This document shows, in pieces, positions 34,739 to 48,634 of a stretch of 64,000 nucleotides of DNA (position 1 is its first letter; each line of letters opens with the position of its first letter). Made by a program: the position numbers and the translations under genes. Below the pieces are notes generated by a model that searched no databases, had not been told where the DNA came from, and saw only the letters and a program-made list of their open reading frames with translations. Source of the stretch: Inia geoffrensis (Eukaryota; Chordata; Mammalia; Artiodactyla; Iniidae). Location of the stretch: positions 930,001 through 994,000 of the forward strand of contig JAZAQT010000027.1 of NCBI GenBank assembly GCA_036417435.1, written 5' to 3'.

Positions 34739-36475
34739 CTTTTCTCAACTCGCTTTCTTGTGAGCTGACCGCAAACCCGAAGAATTGCTTCAGGCCCTAA
34801 TCTCGTTCCGGCATGGCACGCTCAGCCTTTGGTGAACTCTTCTTCCTGTAGGGAAATCAGAGTTCAATGTGCCCGTCCAAACACATCGAGTTAGCCGCTC
34901 ATTGGTTCTCCTTATTCCTGATCATCTTCTACCGAAATTGCAAAGTGTGCGAAACAAGAGGTCAAAGGCACTGACTCTCCAAGTGGGGAGAATGTTAATA
35001 TGGCCTCTGGAGGGGCGAACTCGAGTGCCAGGGTTCGAAAATGGCGATGAGTTTTAGAAACTTTGCCTGATCACTTCGTGGACCATATTCTGGGTTTTCC
35101 ATGCATATTTTAGCTGAAGGATAAATCCCTTAAACGTGGAGATTTGGGACCCGTGGAATGGGAACCATGCACCATTACCTCAAAGGGTCTGCATTCCCTC
35201 ACCAATAGCATCAGCCCCAAGTGTCCAGCCTTATCTCTCCCACGGCTGTGGATGTAGAGGTGGTAAATCCAAGATTCCACACAAGCCCTGAAGGACTTAA
35301 TTAAGAATTTCTCTCTATTTCACAGTCCTTGTGTTTTCTTTTTCAAATTTATTTTTATAAGGGGATTTAGCTTATGTACACTGCTGTGTGTATGCTGCTG
35401 TACACAAATGATTTTCTTATGGAGACCTATAAATGTATGGGTTTTAATTTTCTTCATAGTCGGGTATATTCCTCGGTTTTGAACACGGGGTGCTGAGTCC
35501 ATGTGGTTGAGCGAGAAGGAGGTCTTGTCTAATATATATTTGGCTTATGGAATGGTATCTGTCCTAATATCAACCTCTGGTTTTATGCAGCCTCCCCACT
35601 CTCCTTTCCCCTTAAGCAAGCATCAGTTTCTTTTCTAAATGTGAGACTCTGTTGTGTTTTGTAATGCAGTTCACGCGTAGCCGTGTTTACGGTCCTGGTA
35701 TTCGTGATACCTTATGATGTTTCTTTTTCTGTGTGACTTATTTCACTTAGAATCATCGTAACTAAATTCACTCATTATGCTGCTACTGGTCTGTTGCCAT
35801 TGATTTCATTGTTGAGTGATATTCCATTGTAGGGATGTACCACAACTTTTATATCCATTTTTCTCTCTCTGGGCTATTGAAGTTGTACCATAGTCAAGGT
35901 TCCCGTAAAGAGCGCAGCCCCAAACTTTGGTGTGGCTGTGTCTTTTTCATTTAAATTTTCCGAATCTATGGCACCATAAGTGGAAGTGCCCTAGGCTCTC
36001 TAGCTTGGTTTTCTCTTTGTTCCAGGAAACACCATCCACTTCTCCAGAGTGGCTGTTGGCAATTTACATCCCGCCCATCAGCATAACAAGGCTGCCGGTT
36101 CTCCATGGCTTGTCCTGCCTCTCTGGACTTTACACTTTTTTTCGGAGGGCCCTTTTGATCGGTGGGAAGTGAGAGTTGCTTGTAGTGCGGATTTCCATTG
36201 CAGGCTTGCTTGGTTGGCCAAAAAGGGCGTATGCGTTTTTTCCCGAATATATTCAGGAAAAAACGCATACGCCCTTTTTGGCCAAGTGCATCACTGTCGA
36301 ACTGCTGCCTCTTTTCCTACGCTTTCAGAGCAATTCTTATCTACCCCCCGATATCTGTTTTCTGCAATTCTGCGTCGCGTTCAAGTCCTCCTCACAGCCT
36401 TCCTTCAATAAATTTTTGGATGATAGGGGTCATTTGGAACTCTGCAGGATTGCGAGTTACAGTGCCAGAAATCTC
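34739..36475 (+). repeat. Satellite monomer 21 (class A)
   Basis: 1,737 bp. Palindrome 36214-36285, one mismatch (ttcccgaa). Carries gagtgccagg, gcgagaagg, ttttctaaatg, acggtcctgg and taaattcac, all shared with unit 24 three monomers on. Confidence 0.95.
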
Positions 36476-38212
36476 CTTTTCTCAACTCGCTTTCCTGTGA
36501 GCTGACCGCAAACCCGAAGAATTGCTTCAGGCCCTAATCTCGTTCCGGCATGGCACGCTGAGCCTTTAGTGAACTCTTCTTCCTGTAGGGAAATCAGAGT
36601 TCAATGTGCCCGTCCAAACACATCGAGTTAGCCGCTCATTGGTTCTCCTTATTCCTGATCATCTTCTACCGAAATTGCAAAGTGTGTGAAACAAGAGGTC
36701 AAAGGCACTGACTCTCCAAGTGGGGAGAATGTTAATATGGCCTCTGGAGGGGAGAACTCGACTCCCAGGGTTCGAAAATGGCGATGAGTTTTAGAAACTT
36801 TGCCTGATCACTTCGTGGACCATATTCCGGGTTTTCCACGCATATTTTAGCTGAAGGATAAATCCCTTAAACGTGGAGATTTGGGACCCGTGGAATGGGA
36901 ACCATGGACCATTACCTCAAAGGGTCTGCATTCCCTCACCAATAGCAACAGCCCCAAGTGTCCAGCCTTATCTCTCCCTCAGCTGTGGATGTAGAGGTGG
37001 TAAATCCAAGATTCCACACAAGCCCTGAAGGACTTATTTAAGAATTTCTCTCTATTTCACAGTCCTTGTGTTTTCTTTTTCAAATTTATTTTTATAAGGG
37101 GATTTAGCTTATGTACACTGCAGTGTGTATGCTGCTGTACACAAATGATTTTCTTATGGAGACCTATAAATGTATGGGTTTTAATTTTCTTCATAGTCAG
37201 GTATATTCCTCAGTTTTGAATACGGTGTGTTGAGTCCAATTGGTTGAGCGAGGAGTAGGTCTTGTCTAATATATATTTGGCTTATGGAATGGTATCTGTC
37301 CTAATGTCAACCTCTGGTTTAATGCAGCCTCTCCACTCTCCTTTCCCCTTAAGCAAGCATCAGTTTCTTTTGTAAATGTGAGACTCTGTTGTGTTTTGTA
37401 ATGCAGTTCACGCGTAGCCGTGTTTACGTTCCCGGTATTCGTGATACCTTATGATGTTTCTTTTTCTGTGTGACTTATTTCACTTAGAATCATCGTAACT
37501 AAATCCACTCATTATGCTGCTACTGGTCTGTTGCCATTGATTTCATTGTTGAGTGATATTCCATTGTAGGGATGTACCACAACTTTTATATCCATTTTTC
37601 TCTTTCTGGGCTATTGAAGTTGTACCATAGTCAAGGTTCCCATAAAGAGAGCCGCCCCAAACTTTGGTGCGGCTGTGTCTTTTTCATTTAAATTTTCCGA
37701 ATCTATGGCACCATAAGTGGAAGTGCCCTAGGCTCTCTAGCTTGGTTTTCTCTTTGTTCCAGGAAACACCATCCACTTCTCCAGAGTGGCTGTTGGCAAT
37801 TTACATCCCGCCCATCAGCATAACAAGGCTGCCGGTTCTCCATGGCCTGTCCTGCCTCTCTGGATTTTACACTTTTTTTCGGAGGGCCCTTTTGATCGGT
37901 GGGAAGTGAGAGTTGCTTGTAGTGCGGATTTCCATTGCAGGCTTGCTTGGTTGGCCAAAAAGGGCGTATGCGTTTTTTCCCGAATATATTCAGGAAAAAA
38001 CGAATACGCCCTTTTTGGCCAAGTGCATCACTGTCGAACTGCTGCCTCTTTTCCTACGCTTTCAGAGCAATTCTTATCTACCCCCCGATATCTGTTTTCT
38101 GCAATTCTGCGTCGCGTTCAAGTCCTCCTCACAGCCTTCCTTCAATAAATTTTTGGATGATAGGGGTCATTTGGAACTCTGCAGGATTGTGAGTTACAGT
38201 GCCAGAAATCTC
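36476..38212 (+). repeat. Satellite monomer 22 (mixed A/B)
   Basis: 1,737 bp. Palindrome 37951-38022, two mismatches (ttcccgaa, acgaatacg). The diagnostic window starts A-like (tcagttttg) and ends B-like (gtgtgttgagtccaattgg), a short-tract mixture. Confidence 0.95.
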
Positions 38213-39949
38213 CTTTTCTCAACTCGCTTTCTTGTGAGCTGACCGCAAACCCGAAGAATTGCTTCAGGCCCTAATCTCGTTCCGGCATGGCACGCTGAGC
38301 CTTTGGTGAACTCTTCTTCCTGTAGGGAAATCAGAGTTCAATGTGCCCGTCCAAACACATCGAGTTAGCCGCTCATTGGTTCTCCTTATTCCTGATCATC
38401 TTCTACCGAAATTGCAAAGTGTGCGAAACAAGAGGTCAAAGGCACTGACTCTCCAAGTGGGGAGAATGTTCATATGGCCTCTGGAGGGGCGAACTCGAGT
38501 CCCAGGGTTCGAAAATGGCGATTAGTTTTAGAAACTTTGCCTGATCACTTCGTGGACCATATTCTGGGTTTTCCATGCATATTTTAGCTGAAGGATAAAT
38601 CCCTTAAACGTGGAGATTTGGGACCCGTGGAATGGGAACCATGCACCATTACCTCAAAGGGTCTGCATTCCCTCACCAATAGCATCAGCCCCAAGTGTCC
38701 AGCCTTATCTCTCCCACAGCTGTGGATGTAGAGGTGGTAAATCCAAGATTCCACACAAGCCCTGAAGGACTTATTTAAGAATTTCTCTCTATTTCACAGT
38801 CCTTGTGTTTTCTTTTTCAAATTTATTTTTATAAGGGGATTTAGCTTATGTACACTGCTGTGTGTATGCTGCTGTACACAAATGATTTTCTTATGGAGAC
38901 CTATAAATGTATGGGTTTTAATTTTCTTCATAGTCAGGTATATTCCTCGGTTTTGAACACGGGGTGCTGAGTCCATGTGGTTGAGCGAGGAGGAGGTCTT
39001 GTCTAATATATATTTGGCTTATGGAATGGTATCTGTCCTAATATCAACCTCTGGTTTTATGCAGCCTCCCCACTCTCCTTTCCCCTTAAGCAAGCATCCG
39101 TTTCTTTTGTAAATGTGAGACTCTGTTGTGTTTTGTAATGCAGTTCACGTGTAGCCGTGTTTACGTTCCCGGTATTCGTGATACCTTATGATGTTTCTTT
39201 TTCTGTGTGACTTATTTCACTTAGAATCAGCGTAACTAAATCCACTCATTATGCTGCTACTGGTCTGTTGCCATTGATTTCATTGTTGAGTGATATTCCA
39301 TTGTAGGGATGTACCACACCTTTTATATCCATTTTTCTCTTTCTGGGCTATTGAAGTTGTACCATAGTCAAGGTTCCCGTAAAGAGAGCAGCCCCAAACT
39401 TTGGTGTGGCTGTGTCTTTTTCATTTAAATTTTCCGAATCTATGGCACCATAAGTGGAAGTGCCCTAGGCTCTCTAGCTTGGTTTTCCTTTTGTTTCAGG
39501 AAACACCATTCACTTCTCCAGAGTGGCTGTTGGCAATTTACATCCCGCCCATCAGCATAACAAGGCTGCCGGTTCTCCATGGCCTGTCCTGCCTCTCTGG
39601 ATTTTACACTTTTTTTCGGAGGGCCCTTTTGATCGGTGGGAAGTGAGAGTTGCTTGTAGTGCGGATTTCCATTGCAGGCTTGCTTGGTTGGCCAAAAAGG
39701 GCGTATGCGTTTTTTCCTGAATATATTCAGGAAAAAACGCATACGCCCTTTTTGGCCAAGTGCATCACTGTCGAACTGCTGCCTCTTTTCCTACGCTTTC
39801 AGAGCAATTCTTATCTACCCCCCGATATCTGTTTTCTGCAATTCTGCATCGCGTTCAAATCCTCCTCACAGCCTTCCTTCAATAAATTTTTGGATGATAG
39901 GGGTCATTTGGAACTCTGCAGGATTGTGAGTTACAGTGCCAGAAATCTC
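38213..39949 (+). repeat. Satellite monomer 23 (class A)
   Basis: 1,737 bp. Palindrome 39688-39759, perfect. Private gttcatatggcc, cacgtgtagcc, ttttccttttgtttcagg and caccattcac. Confidence 0.95.
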
Positions 39950-41686
39950 CTTTTCTCAACTCGCTTTCTTGTGAGCTGCCCGCAAACCCGAAGAATTGCT
40001 TCAGACCCTAATCTCGTTCCGGCATGGCACGCTGAGCCTTTGGTGAACTCTTCTTCCTGTAGGGAAATCAGAGTTCAATGTGCCCGTCCAAACACATCGA
40101 GTTAGCCGCTCATTGGTTCTCCTTATTCCTGATCATCTTCTACCGAAATTGCAAAGTGTGCGAAACAAGAGGTCAAAGGCACTGACTCTCCAAGTGGGGA
40201 GAATGTTAATATGGCCTCTGGAGGGGCGAACTCGAGTGCCAGGGTTCGAAAATGGCGATGAGTTTTAGAAACTTTGCCTGATCACTTCGTGGACCATATT
40301 CTGGGTTTTCCATGCATATTTTAGCTGAAGGATAAATCCCTTAAACGTGGAGATTTGGGACCCGTGGAATGGGAACCATGCACCATTACCTCAAAGGGTC
40401 TGCATTCCCTCACCAATAGCATCAGCCCCAAGTGTCCAGCCTTATCTCTCCCACGGCTGTGGATGTAGAGGTGGTAAATCCAAGATTCCACACAAGCCCT
40501 GAAGGACTTATTTAAGAATTTCTCTCTATTTCACAGTCCTTGTGTTTTCTTTTTCAAATTTATTTTTATAAGGGGATTTAGCTTATGTACACTGCTGTGT
40601 GTATGCTGCTGTACACAAATGATTTTCTTATGGAGACCTATAAATGTATGGGTTTTAATTTTCTTCATAGTCAGGTATATTCCTCGGTTTTGAACACGGG
40701 GTGCTGAGTCCATGTGGTTGAGCGAGAAGGAGGTCTTGTCTAATATATATTTGGCTTATGGAATGGTATCTGTCCTAATATCAACCTCTGGTTTTATGCA
40801 GCCTCCCCACTCTCCTTTCCCCTTAAGCAAGCATCAGTTTCTTTTCTAAATGTGAGACTCTGTTGTGTTTTGTAATGCAGTTCACGCGTAGCCGTGTTTA
40901 CGGTCCTGGTATTCGTGATACCTTATGATGTTTCTTTTTCTGTGTGACTTATTTCACTTAGAATCATCGTAACTAAATTCACTCATTATGCTGCTACTGG
41001 TCTGTTGCCATTGATTTCATTGTTGAGTGATATTCCATTGTAGGGATGTACCACAACTTTTATATCCATTTTTCTCTTTCTGGGTTATTGAAGTTGTACC
41101 ATAGTCAAGGTTCCCATAAAGAGAGCAGCCCCAAACTTTGGTGCGGCTGTGTCTTTTTCATTTAAATTTTCCGAATCTATGGCACCATAAGTGGAAGTGC
41201 CCTAGGTTCTCTAGCTTGGTTTTCTCTTTGTTCCAGGAAACACCATCCACTTCTCCAGAGTGGCTGTTGGCAATTTACATCCCGCCCATCAGCATAACAA
41301 GGCTGCCGGTTCTCCATGGCCTGTCCTGCCTCTCTGGATTTTACACTTTTTTTCGGAGGGCCCTTTTGATCGGTGGGAAGTGAGAGTTGCTTGTAGTGCG
41401 GATTTCCATTTCAGGCATGCTTGGTTGGCCAAAAAGGGCGTATGCGTTTTTTCCTGAATATATTCAGGAAAAAACGCATACGCCCTTTTTGGCCAAGTGC
41501 ATCACTGTAGAACTGCTGCCTCTTTTCCTACGCTTTCAGAGCAATTCTTATCTACCTCACGATATCTGTTTTCTGCAATTCTGTGTCGCGTTCAAGTCCT
41601 CCTCACAGCCTTCCTTCAATAAATTTTTGGATGATAGGGGTCATTTGGAACTCTGCAGGATTGTGAGTTACAGTGCCAGAAATCTC
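39950..41686 (+). repeat. Satellite monomer 24 (class A)
   Basis: 1,737 bp. Palindrome 41425-41496, perfect. Twin of unit 21 over about 40030-41070; private cattgtttcaggcatgc-region change reads catttcaggcatgc at 41407. Confidence 0.93.
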
Positions 41687-43423
41687 CTTTTCTCAACACG
41701 CTTTCTTGTGAGCTGCCCGCAAACCCGAAGAATTGCTTCAGGCCCTAATCTCGTTCCGGCATGGCACGCTGAGCCTTTGGTGAACTCTTCTTCCTGTAGG
41801 GAAATCAGAGTTCAATGTGCCCGTCCAAACACATCGAGTTAGCCGCTCATTGGTTCTCCTTATTCCTGATCATCTTCTACCGAAATTGCAAAGTGTGCGA
41901 AACAAGAGGTCAAAGGCACTGACTCTCCAAGTGGGGAGAATGTTAATATGGCCTCTGGAGGGGCGAACTCGAGTGCCAGGGTTCGAAAATGGCGATGAGT
42001 TTTAGAAACTTTGCCTGATCACTTCGTGGACCATATTCTGGGTTTTCCATGCATATTTTAGCTGAAGGATAAATCCCTTAAACGTTGAGATTTGGGACTC
42101 GTGGAATGGGAACCATGCACCATTACCTCAAAGGGTCTGCATTCCATCACCAATAGCATTAGCCCCAGGTGTCCAGCCTTATCTCTCCCACGGCTGTGGA
42201 CGTAGAGGTGGTAAATGCAAGATTCCACACAAGCCCTGAAGGACTTATTTAAGAATTTCTCTCTATTTCACAGTCCTTGTGTTTTCTTTTTCAAATTTAT
42301 TTTTATAAGGGGATTTAGCTTATGTACACTGCTGTGTGTAGTCTGCTGTACACAAATGATTTTCTTATGGAGACCTATAAATGTATGGGGTTTAATTTTC
42401 TTCATAGTCAGGTATATTCCTAGGATTTGAATACGGTGTGTTGAGTCCAATTGGTTGAGCGAGGAGTAGGTCTTGTCTAATATATATTTGGCTTATGGAA
42501 TGGTATCTGTCCTAATGTCAACCTCTGGTTTAATGCAGCCTCCCCACTCTCCTTTCCCCTTAAGCAAGCATCAGTTTCTTTTGTAAATGTGAGACTCTGT
42601 TGTGTTTTGTAATGCAGTTCACGCGTAGCCGTGTTTACGTTCCCGGTATTCGTGATATCTTATGATGTTTCTTTTTCTGTGTGACTTATTTCACTTAGAA
42701 TCATCGTAACTAAATCCACTCATTATGCTGCTACTGGTCTGTTGCCATTGATTTCATTGTTGAGTGATATTCCATTGTAGGGATGTACCACTACTTTTAT
42801 ATCCATTTTTCTCTTTCTGGGCTATTGAAGTTGTACCATAGTCAAGGTTCCCATAAAGAGAGCAGCCCCAAACTTTGGTGCGGCTGTGTCTTTTTCATTT
42901 AAATTTTCCGAATCTATGGCACCATAAGTGGAAGTGCCCTAGGCTCTCTAGCTTGGTTTTCTCTTTGTTCCAGGAAACACCATCCACTTCTCCAGAGTGG
43001 CTGTTGGCAATTTACATCCCGCCCATCAGCATAACAAGGCTGCCAGTTCTCCATGGCCTGTCCTGCCTCTCTGGATTTTACACTTTTTTTCGGAGGGCCC
43101 TTTTGATCGGTGGGAAGTGAGAGTTGCTTGTAGTGCGGATTTCCATTGCAGGCTTGCTTGGTTGGCCAAAAAGGGCGTATGCGTTTTTTCCTGAACATAT
43201 TCAGGAAAAAACGCATACGCCCTTTATGGCCAAGTGCATCACTGTCGAACTGCTGCCTCTTTTCCTACGCTTTCAGAGCAATTCTTATCTACCCCACGAT
43301 ATCTGTTTTCTGCAATTCTGCGTCACGTTCAAGTCCTCCTCACAGCCTTCCTTCAATAAATTTTTGGATGATAGGGGTCATTTGGAACTCTGCAGGATTG
43401 TGAGTTACAGTGCCAGAAATCTC
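41687..43423 (+). repeat. Satellite monomer 25 (class B, acggtgtg subtype)
   Basis: 1,737 bp. Palindrome 43162-43233, centre cata, one mismatch (ctttatgg). The first half is A-like (gagtgccagg as in units 21 and 24), the second B-like. Private gtgtagtctgctg. Confidence 0.95.
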
Positions 43424-45159
43424 CTTTTCTCAACTCGCTTTCTTGTGAGCTGACCGCAAACCCGAAAAATTGCTTCAGGCCCTAATCTCGTTCCGGCATG
43501 GCACGCTGAGCCTTTGGTGAACTCTTCTTCCTGTAGGGAAATCAGAGTTCAATGTGCCCGTCCAAACACATCGAGTTAGCCGCTCATTGGTTCTCCTTAT
43601 TCCTGATCATCTTCTACCGAAATTGCAAAGTGTGCGAAACAAGAGGTCAAAGGCACTGACTCTCCAAGTGGGGAGAATGTTAATATCGCCTCTGGAACGG
43701 CGAACTTGAGTCCCAGGGGGCGAAAATGGCGATGAGTTTTAGAAACTTTGCCTGATAACTTCGTGGACCATATTCTGGGTTTTCCATGCATATTTTAGCT
43801 GAAGGATAAATCCCTTAAACGTGGAGATTTGGGACCCGTGGAATGGGAACCATGCACCATTACCTCAAAGGGTCTGCATTCCATCACCAATAGCATTAGC
43901 CCCAAGTGTCCAGCCTTATCTCTCCCACGGCTGTGAACGTAGAGGTGGTAAATCCAAGATTCCACACAAGCCCTGAAGGACTTATTTAAGAATTTCTCTC
44001 TATTTCACAGTCCTTGTGTTTTCTTTTTCAAATTTATTTTTATAAGGGGATTTAGCTTATGTACACTGCTGTGTGTATGCTGCTGTACACAAATGATTTT
44101 CTTATGGAGACTTATAAATGTATGGGTATAATTTTCTTCATAGTCAGGTATATTCCTCGGTTTTGAACACGGGGTGCTGAGTCCATGTGGTTGAGCGAGG
44201 AGGAGGTCTTGTCTAATATATATTTGGCTTATGGAATGGTATCTGTCCTAATATCAACCTCTGGTTTTATGCAGCCTCCCCACTCTCCTTTCCCCTTAAG
44301 CAAGCATCAGTTTCTTTTGTAAATGTGAGACTCTGTTGTGTTTTGTAATGCAGTTCACGCGTAGCCGTGTTTACGGTCCTGGTATTCGTGATACCTTATG
44401 ATGTTTCTTTTTCTGTGTGACTTATTTCACTTAGAATCATCGTAACTAAATCCACTCATTATGCTGCTACTGGTCTGTTGTCATTGATTTCATTGTTGAG
44501 TGATATTCCATTGTAGGGATGTACCACAACTTTTATATCCATTTTTCTCTCTCTGGGCTATTGAAGTTGTACCATAGTCAAGGTTCCCGTAAAGAGAGCA
44601 GCCCCAAACTTTGGTGTGGCTGTGTCTTTTTCATTTAAATTTTCCAAATCTATGGCACCATAAGTGGAAGTGCCCTAGGCTCTCTAGCTTGGTTTTCTCT
44701 TTGTTCCAGGAAACACCATCCACTTCTCCAGAGTGGCTGTTGGCAATTTACATCCCGCCCATCAGCATAACAAGGCTGCCGGTTCTCCATGGCCTGTCCT
44801 GCCTCTCTGGATTTTACACTTTTTTTCGGAGGGCCCTTTTGATCGGTGGGAAGTGAGAGTTGCTTGTAGTGCGGATTTCCATTGCAGGCTTGCTTGGTTG
44901 GCCAAAAAGGGCGTATGCGTTTTTTCCTGAATATATTCAGGAAAAAACGCATACGCCCTTTTTGGCCAAGTGCATCACTGTCGAACTGCTGCCTCTTTTC
45001 CTACGCTTTCAGAGCAATTCTTATCTACCCCCCGATATCTGTTTTCTGCAATTCTGCGTCGCGTTCAAGTCCTCCTCACAGCCTTCCTTCAATAAATTTT
45101 TGGATGATAGGGGTCATTTGGAACTCTGCAGGATTGTGAGTTACAGTGCCAGAAATCTC
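43424..45159 (+). repeat. Satellite monomer 26 (mosaic, class A window)
   Basis: 1,736 bp with the gggtataatt deletion. Palindrome 44898-44969, perfect. The first half carries B-type marks (ccagggggcg, ctgataactt), the diagnostic window is A, and acggtcctgg is shared with units 21 and 24. Confidence 0.95.
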
Positions 45160-46897
45160 CTTTTCTCAACTCGCTTTCTTGTGAGCTGACCGCAAACCCG
45201 AAGAATTGCTTCAGGCCCTAATCTCGTTCCGGCATGGCACGCTGAGCCTTTGGTGAACTCTTCTTCCTGTAGGGAAATCAGAGTTCAATGTGCCCGTCCA
45301 AACACATCGAGTTAGCCGCTCATTGGTTCTCCTTATTCCTGATCATCTTCTACCGAAATTGCAAAGTGTGCGAAACAAGAGGTCAAAGGCACTGACTCTC
45401 CAAGTGGGGAGAATGTTAATATGGCCTCTGGAATGGCGAACTCGAGTCCCAGGGTTCGAAAATGGCGATGAGTTTTAGAAACTTTGCCTGATCACTTCGT
45501 GGACCATATTCTGGGTTTTCCATGCATATTTTAGCTGAAGGATAAATCCCTTAAACGTGGAGATTTGGGACCCGTGGAATGGGAACCATGCACCATTACC
45601 TCAAAGGGTTTGCATTCCCTCACCAATAGCATCAGCCCCAAGTGTCCAGCCTTATCTCTCCCACGGCTGTGGATGTAGAGGTGGTAAATCCAAGATTCCA
45701 CACAAGCCCTGAAGGACTTATTTAAGAATTTCTCTCTATTTCACAGTCCTTGTGTTTTCTTTTTCAAATTTATTTTTATAAGGGGATTTAGCTTATGTAC
45801 ACTGCTGTGTGTATGCTGCTGTACACAAATGATTTTCTTATGGAGACCTATAAATGTATGGGTTTTAATTTTCTTCATAGTCAGGTATATTCCTCGGTTT
45901 TGAACACGGGGTGCTGAGTCCATGTGGTTGAGCGAGGAGGAGGTCTTGTCTAATATATATTTGGCTTATGGAATGGTATCTGTCCTAATATCAACCTCTG
46001 GTTTTATGCAGCCTCCCCACTCTCCTTTCCCCTTAAGCAAGCATCAGTTTGTTTTGTAAATGTCAGACTCTGTTGTGTTTTGTAATGCAGTTCACGCGTA
46101 GCCGTGTTTACGTTCCCGGTATTCGTGATACCTTATGATGTTTCATTTTCTGTGTGACTTATTTCACTTAGAATCATCGTAACTAAATCCACTCATTATG
46201 CTGCTACTCGTCTGTTACCATTGATTTCATTGTTGAGTGATATTCCATTGTAGGGATGTACCACACCTTTTATATCCATTTTTCTCTTTCTGGGCTATTG
46301 AAGTTGTACCATAGTCAAGGTTCCCGTCAAGAGCGCAGCCCCAAACTTTGGTGTGGCTGTGTCTTTTTCATTTAAATTTTCCGAATCTATGGCACCATAA
46401 GTGGAAGTGCCCTAGGCTCTCTAGCTTGCTTTTCTCTTTGTTCCAGGAAACACCATCCACTTCTCCAGAGTGGCTGTTGGCAATTTACATCCCGCCCATC
46501 AGCATAACAAGGCTGCCGGTTCTCCATGGCCTGTCCTGCCTCTCTGGATTTTACAATTTTTTTCGGAGGGCCCTTTTGATCGGTGGGAAGTGAGAGTTGC
46601 TTGTAGTGCGGATTTCCATTGCAGGCTTGCTTGGTTGGCCAAAAAGGGCGTATGCGTTTTTTCCTGAATATATTCAGGAAAAAAACGCATACGCCCTTTT
46701 TGGCCAAGTGCATCACTGTCGAACTGCTGCCTCTTTTCCTACGCTTTCAGAGCAATACTTATCTACCCCCCGATATCTGTTTTCTGCAATTCTGCGTCGC
46801 GTTCAAGTCCTCCTCACAGCCTTCCTTCAATAAATTTTTGGATGATAGGGGTCATTTGGCACTCTGCAGGATTGCGAGTTACAGTGCCAGAAATCTC
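45160..46897 (+). repeat. Satellite monomer 27 (class A)
   Basis: 1,738 bp. Palindrome 46635-46707 is 73 bp because the right arm has one extra A. Twin of unit 32; shared gggtttgcattcc, cagtttgtttt and actcgtctgttacc. Confidence 0.95.
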
Positions 46898-48634
46898 CTT
46901 TTCTCAACTCGCTTTCCTGTGAGCTGACCGCAAACCCGAAGAATTGCTTCAGGCCCTAATCTCATTCCGGCATGGCACGCTGAGCCTTTGGTGAACTCTT
47001 CTTCCTGTAGGGAAATCAGAGTTCAATGTGCCCGTCCAAACACATCGAGTTAGCCGCTCATTGGTTCTCCTTATTCCTGATCATCTTCTACCGAAATTGC
47101 AAAGTGTGTGAAACAAGAGGTCAAAGGCACTGACTCTCCAAGTGGGGAGAATGTTAATATGGCCTCTGGAGGGGAGAACTCGACTCCCAGGGTTCGAAAA
47201 TTGCGATGAGTTTTAGAAACTTTGCCTGATCACTTCGTGGACCATATTCCGGGTTTTCCACGCATATTTTAGCTGAAGGATAAATCCCTTAAACGTGGAG
47301 ATTTGGGACCCGTGGAATGGGAACCATGCACCATTACCTCAAAGGGTCTGCATTCCCTCACCAATAGCATCAGCCCCAAGTGTCCAGCCTTATCTCTCCC
47401 ACAGCTGTGGATGTAGAGGTGGTAAATCCAAGATTCCACACAAGCCCTGAAGGACTTATTTAAGAATTTCTCTCTATTTCACAGTCCTTGTGTTTTCTTT
47501 TTCAAATTTATTTTTATAAGGGGATTTAGCTTATGTACACTGCTGTGTGTATGCTGCTGTACACAAATGATTTTCTTATGGAGACCTATAAATGTATGGG
47601 TTTTAGTTTTCTTCATAGTCAGGTATATTCCTAGGATTTGAATACGCTGTGTTGAGTCCAATTGGTTGAGCGAGGAGTAGGTCTTGTCTAATATATATTT
47701 GGCTTATGGAGTGGTATCTGTCCTATTGTCAACCTCTGGTTTAATGCAGCCTCCCCACTCTCCTTTCCCCTTAAGCAAGCATCAGTTTCTTTTGTAAATG
47801 TGAGACTCTGTTGTGTTTTGTAATGCAGTTCACGCGTAGCCGTGTTTACGTTCCCGGTATTCGTGATACCTTATGATGTTTCTTTTTCTGTGTGACTTAT
47901 TTCACTTAGAATCATCGTAACTAAATCCACTCATTATGCTGCTACTGGTCTGTTGCCATTGATTTCATTGTTGAGTGATATTCCATAGTAGGGATGTACC
48001 ACAACTTTTATATCCATTTTTCTCTTTCTGGGCTATTGAAGTTGTACCATAGTCAAGGTTCCCATAAAGAGAGCAGCCCCAAACTTTGGTGTGGCTGTGT
48101 CTTTTTCATTTAAATTTTCCGAATCTATGGCACCATAAGTAGAAGTGCCCTAGGCTCTCTAGCTTGGTTTTCTCTTTCTTCCAGGAAACACCATCCACTT
48201 CTCCAGAGTGGCTGTTGGCAATTTACATCCCGCCCATCAGCATAACAAGGCTGCCGGTTCTCCATGGCCTGTGATGCCTCTCTGGATTTTACACTTTTTT
48301 TCGGAGGGCCCTTTTGATCGGTGGGAAGTGAGAGTTGCTTGTAGTGCGGATTTCCATTGCAGGCTTGCTTGGTTGGCCAAAAAGGGCGTATGCGTTTTTT
48401 CCTGAATATATTCAGGAAAAAACGCATACGCCCTTTTTGGCCAAGTGCATCACTGTCGAACTGCTGCCTCTTTTCCTACGCTTTCAGAGCAATTCTTATC
48501 TACCCCACGATATCTGTTTTCTGCAATTCTGTGTCGCGTTCAAGTCCTCCTCACAGCCTTCCTTCAATAAATTTTTGGATGATAGGGGTCATTTGGAACT
48601 CTGCAGGATTGTGAGTTACAGTGCCAGAAATCTC
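46898..48634 (+). repeat. Satellite monomer 28 (class B, acgctgtg subtype)
   Basis: 1,737 bp. Palindrome 48373-48444, perfect. Twin of unit 33; shared ctcattccgg, ggagtggtatc, cctattgtc and cctgtgatgcc. Confidence 0.95.
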
